Of a stretch of 64,000 nucleotides of DNA, positions 62,642 through 64,000 are shown piece by piece. The notes under the pieces are model-generated. The model was not told where the DNA came from. It saw only the letters and a list, made by a program, of their open reading frames with translations, and did not search any database. The DNA is taken from assembly GCF_002090055.1 (NCBI RefSeq), contig NZ_BBRH01000016.1, positions 51,004-115,003 of the forward strand, written 5' to 3'. The position numbers and the translations under genes are program-made. How positions within the stretch are numbered: position 1 is the first letter of the stretch; every line of letters begins with the position of its first letter. This DNA is from Demequina sp. NBRC 110051 (GTDB lineage: Bacteria; Actinomycetota; Actinomycetes; Actinomycetales; Demequinaceae).

Positions 62642-62714
62642 TGGGCCCCGTGGGGCTCGAACCCACGACCTACGGATTAAAAGTCCGCTGCTCTACCAAC
62701 TGAGCTAGAGGCCC
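62642..62714 (-). tRNA. tRNA-Lys (TTT)
   Basis: 73 nt. The acceptor stem is GGGCCTC/GGGGCCC with G-T/C-type wobble near its base, the D stem GCTC/GAGC, the anticodon loop CTTTTAA in stem GCGGA/TCCGT, and the T arm GTGGG-TTCGAGC-CCCAC. The discriminator is A. CCA is not encoded. No integrase or att duplication is visible beside it. Confidence 0.95.
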
Positions 62715-62724
62715 GCACGCAATC

Positions 62725-63651
62725 CTACGCGGGCACGCTCACCCCGAGTTCCGCCAAAGCCCGCCACGCCATCGACACGTTCAGTCGTCTGTCGAGCGTG
62801 GCCCACAGCAGCGCCTTGTGCAGCGCCACGCCGTGCAGGCGCGCCTCCAGGCCCGGATCGGAAAGCCCGGTAATCCCCACATACGTATTGAGCGCCGCGA
62901 TCACGCCATCGCGCGGCATGACCGTGTACAGGAACCCCAGGTCCACGGCCGGGTCGCACGCAGCCATCTTTCCCCAGTCGATGATGCCCGCGAACGTGCC
63001 GAACTCGCTCAGCACGTTCGAGCCGTGCAAGTCAGCATGCGACCACACGAGCGGGCCAGGATCGGGGGCCGCCAGGGCAGTCGCCCACATGGCCTTCACC
63101 GCCTCCAGGTCCAGCCGGTCGCCCAGCGCACCAGGCGCGTCGCCTAGGATCCCGATCGCGTAGTCCACGTCCGCCTGGCGCTCGGCCATCGGCAGGGACT
63201 GCTCGGGGTTGTAGGGCGCATCGGCGGGCGCCGGCCGGTGCAGGTCCGCCAGCGCACGTCCCAAGGCGCCGCCCGAGTCCGCACCCAGCGGCATCACGTC
63301 CGTAGTGTTGCCCGGCACCCACTCGACGATGCGCCACGGCCACGGATAGCCCTCGCCCGGCTCGCCCGCGCGCACCACCGACGGGTGCGGGAAGTCCCAG
63401 GACGGCCCCAACTCGGCGAGCAGTTTCGTCTCGGTCTCGAGCGGCCCCACCGCCGCCTCGACGCGCGGCAGGCGCACGGTGAGGTCCTCGCCCAGGCGGA
63501 AGACCGCCATGTCCCAGCCGTCGAAGCGCTCGCCCAGCTCGAGCCCCGCGAGGTCGGGATGCTGCGCCGCAATCAGCGCTCGGACCGTGTCCTCGCTGAT
63601 GGATCCATGCGCTTGGGGCGGCCCCGTGTCGAGGGGCCGGTGTGCGCTCAT
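62725..63651 (-). CDS. Aminoglycoside phosphotransferase (APH)-family kinase
   Basis: The 308-residue protein has a protein-kinase-like fold: a nucleotide loop region near MAVFRLGEDLTVRLPR, the catalytic loop VWSHADLHGSNVL with the catalytic Asp, and the metal-binding Asp in GIIDWGKMAACDPAVDLGFLY. APH relatives phosphorylate drugs or metabolites, and resistance cannot be inferred. TAGCGT lies 7 nt before ATG 63649-63651 (63659-63664 on the complement), a leaderless-type start. Confidence 0.88.
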   Translation of the reverse strand: MSAHRPLDTGPPQAHGSISEDTVRALIAAQHPDLAGLELGERFDGWDMAVFRLGEDLTVRLPRVEAAVGPLETETKLLAELGPSWDFPHPSVVRAGEPGEGYPWPWRIVEWVPGNTTDVMPLGADSGGALGRALADLHRPAPADAPYNPEQSLPMAERQADVDYAIGILGDAPGALGDRLDLEAVKAMWATALAAPDPGPLVWSHADLHGSNVLSEFGTFAGIIDWGKMAACDPAVDLGFLYTVMPRDGVIAALNTYVGITGLSDPGLEARLHGVALHKALLWATLDRRLNVSMAWRALAELGVSVPA

Positions 63652-63757
63652 GGACGCGACGCTAGCAGTCGTGCGGGCACCCGTTCGGGACGGAATGCCC
63701 GGCGGGGGTGATCCCGTTGACGCCTGGGACGGAACCCAAGGAAGGGGGCTAAGAATC

Positions 63758-64000
63758 ATGAGCGATCACGTGCACCGCGACCAGGACAAGCCCGTCGCCG
63801 TCGACAACGCCGCCGACCACCGACCGCCCCAGGCAGGCGGGCCCGATTGGCAGTCACCGTTGAAGGACCCTGTGTCCGCCGAGGGGCACATCGCGAAGGG
63901 CGGCAACCAGAACCCCGACGCAAAGGCGCCCAACCCCGCCCAGGGACAGAAGCAGCAGCGCAGTCAGGGCATGAATCACTCCGGCTGGGAGGGAAAGAAC
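63758..64000 (+). CDS. Hydrophilic disordered protein (3' end outside window)
   Basis: The first 81 codons encode a chain rich in Asp, His, Pro, Gln, Gly and Asn with no hydrophobic segment (MSDHVHRDQDKPVAVDNAAD...PNPAQGQKQQRSQGMNHSG). AAGGAAGGGGG precedes the ATG by about 10 nt. Such stretches occur at the start of larger proteins or as small stress-related disordered proteins. The family cannot be told from the visible part. Confidence 0.55.
   Translation, partial: MSDHVHRDQDKPVAVDNAADHRPPQAGGPDWQSPLKDPVSAEGHIAKGGNQNPDAKAPNPAQGQKQQRSQGMNHSGWEGKN

Overview
The window is high-GC DNA (about 70% G+C by eye) from an actinobacterium. BldC, a DUF3073 protein, a sterol-carrier-type gene behind purL, a fused CcdA-thioredoxin (DipZ) and frequent GTG starts all fit Actinomycetota. 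The block purF-purM-DUF3073-bldC is syntenic with Streptomyces. The sugar-uptake content (two ABC importers, GH3 glucosidase, galactose genes) suggests a saccharolytic soil or marine genus of the Micrococcales type. The genus is not determined.

Layout. At 1-9974 a minus-strand locus holds a rhodanese-like protein (cut by the window edge), a FtsX/MacB-type ABC system with one ATPase, three large permeases and one orphan ectodomain protein, and a NarL-type two-component system with a purine phosphoribosyltransferase gene between kinase and regulator. At 10039-23126 lies a purine region (purL, purF, purM) with the conserved DUF3073 and bldC genes. It is interrupted by an AglE/F/G-like sugar ABC operon and by two single genes, each bracketed by copies of a 75-bp repeat. 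At 23158-28523 are ogt, an EamA transporter, a tRNA-Glu/Asp/Phe cluster, small enzymes, galE and galK. At 28835-34207 a LacI-family regulator precedes a ChvE/MmsAB-type monosaccharide importer.

At 34440-43269 are carbonic anhydrase, flavodoxin-like and GyrI-like genes, pxpABC (5-oxoprolinase), a BCCT transporter and LtrA. At 43370-46842 a five-gene, fully overlapping operon encodes a WXG100-like protein, a putative type VII secretion substrate and three accessory proteins. At 46915-49968 a GH3 glucosidase and a TetR regulator diverge from a perfect palindromic operator. The rest (50015-64000) holds RlmA, a siderophore-interacting protein, PadR with its membrane partner, a small alarmone synthetase, a fasciclin lipoprotein beside DipZ, oxidoreductases, transporters, tRNA-Lys and an APH-like kinase.

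Three patterns span the window and are not explained by ordinary gene annotation. (1) Four copies of a 75-bp element have inverted ends and two internal direct repeats 22 bp apart. They form two direct-repeat pairs, each enclosing exactly one gene in the same orientation as the repeats. (2) The 9-mer GGCCGATGC, often extended to GGCCGATGCCGTGG, occurs about 46 times on both strands, inside and between genes. (3) At least 14 genes have a TAnnnT hexamer 6-8 nt before the start codon and no Shine-Dalgarno, the signature of leaderless transcripts.
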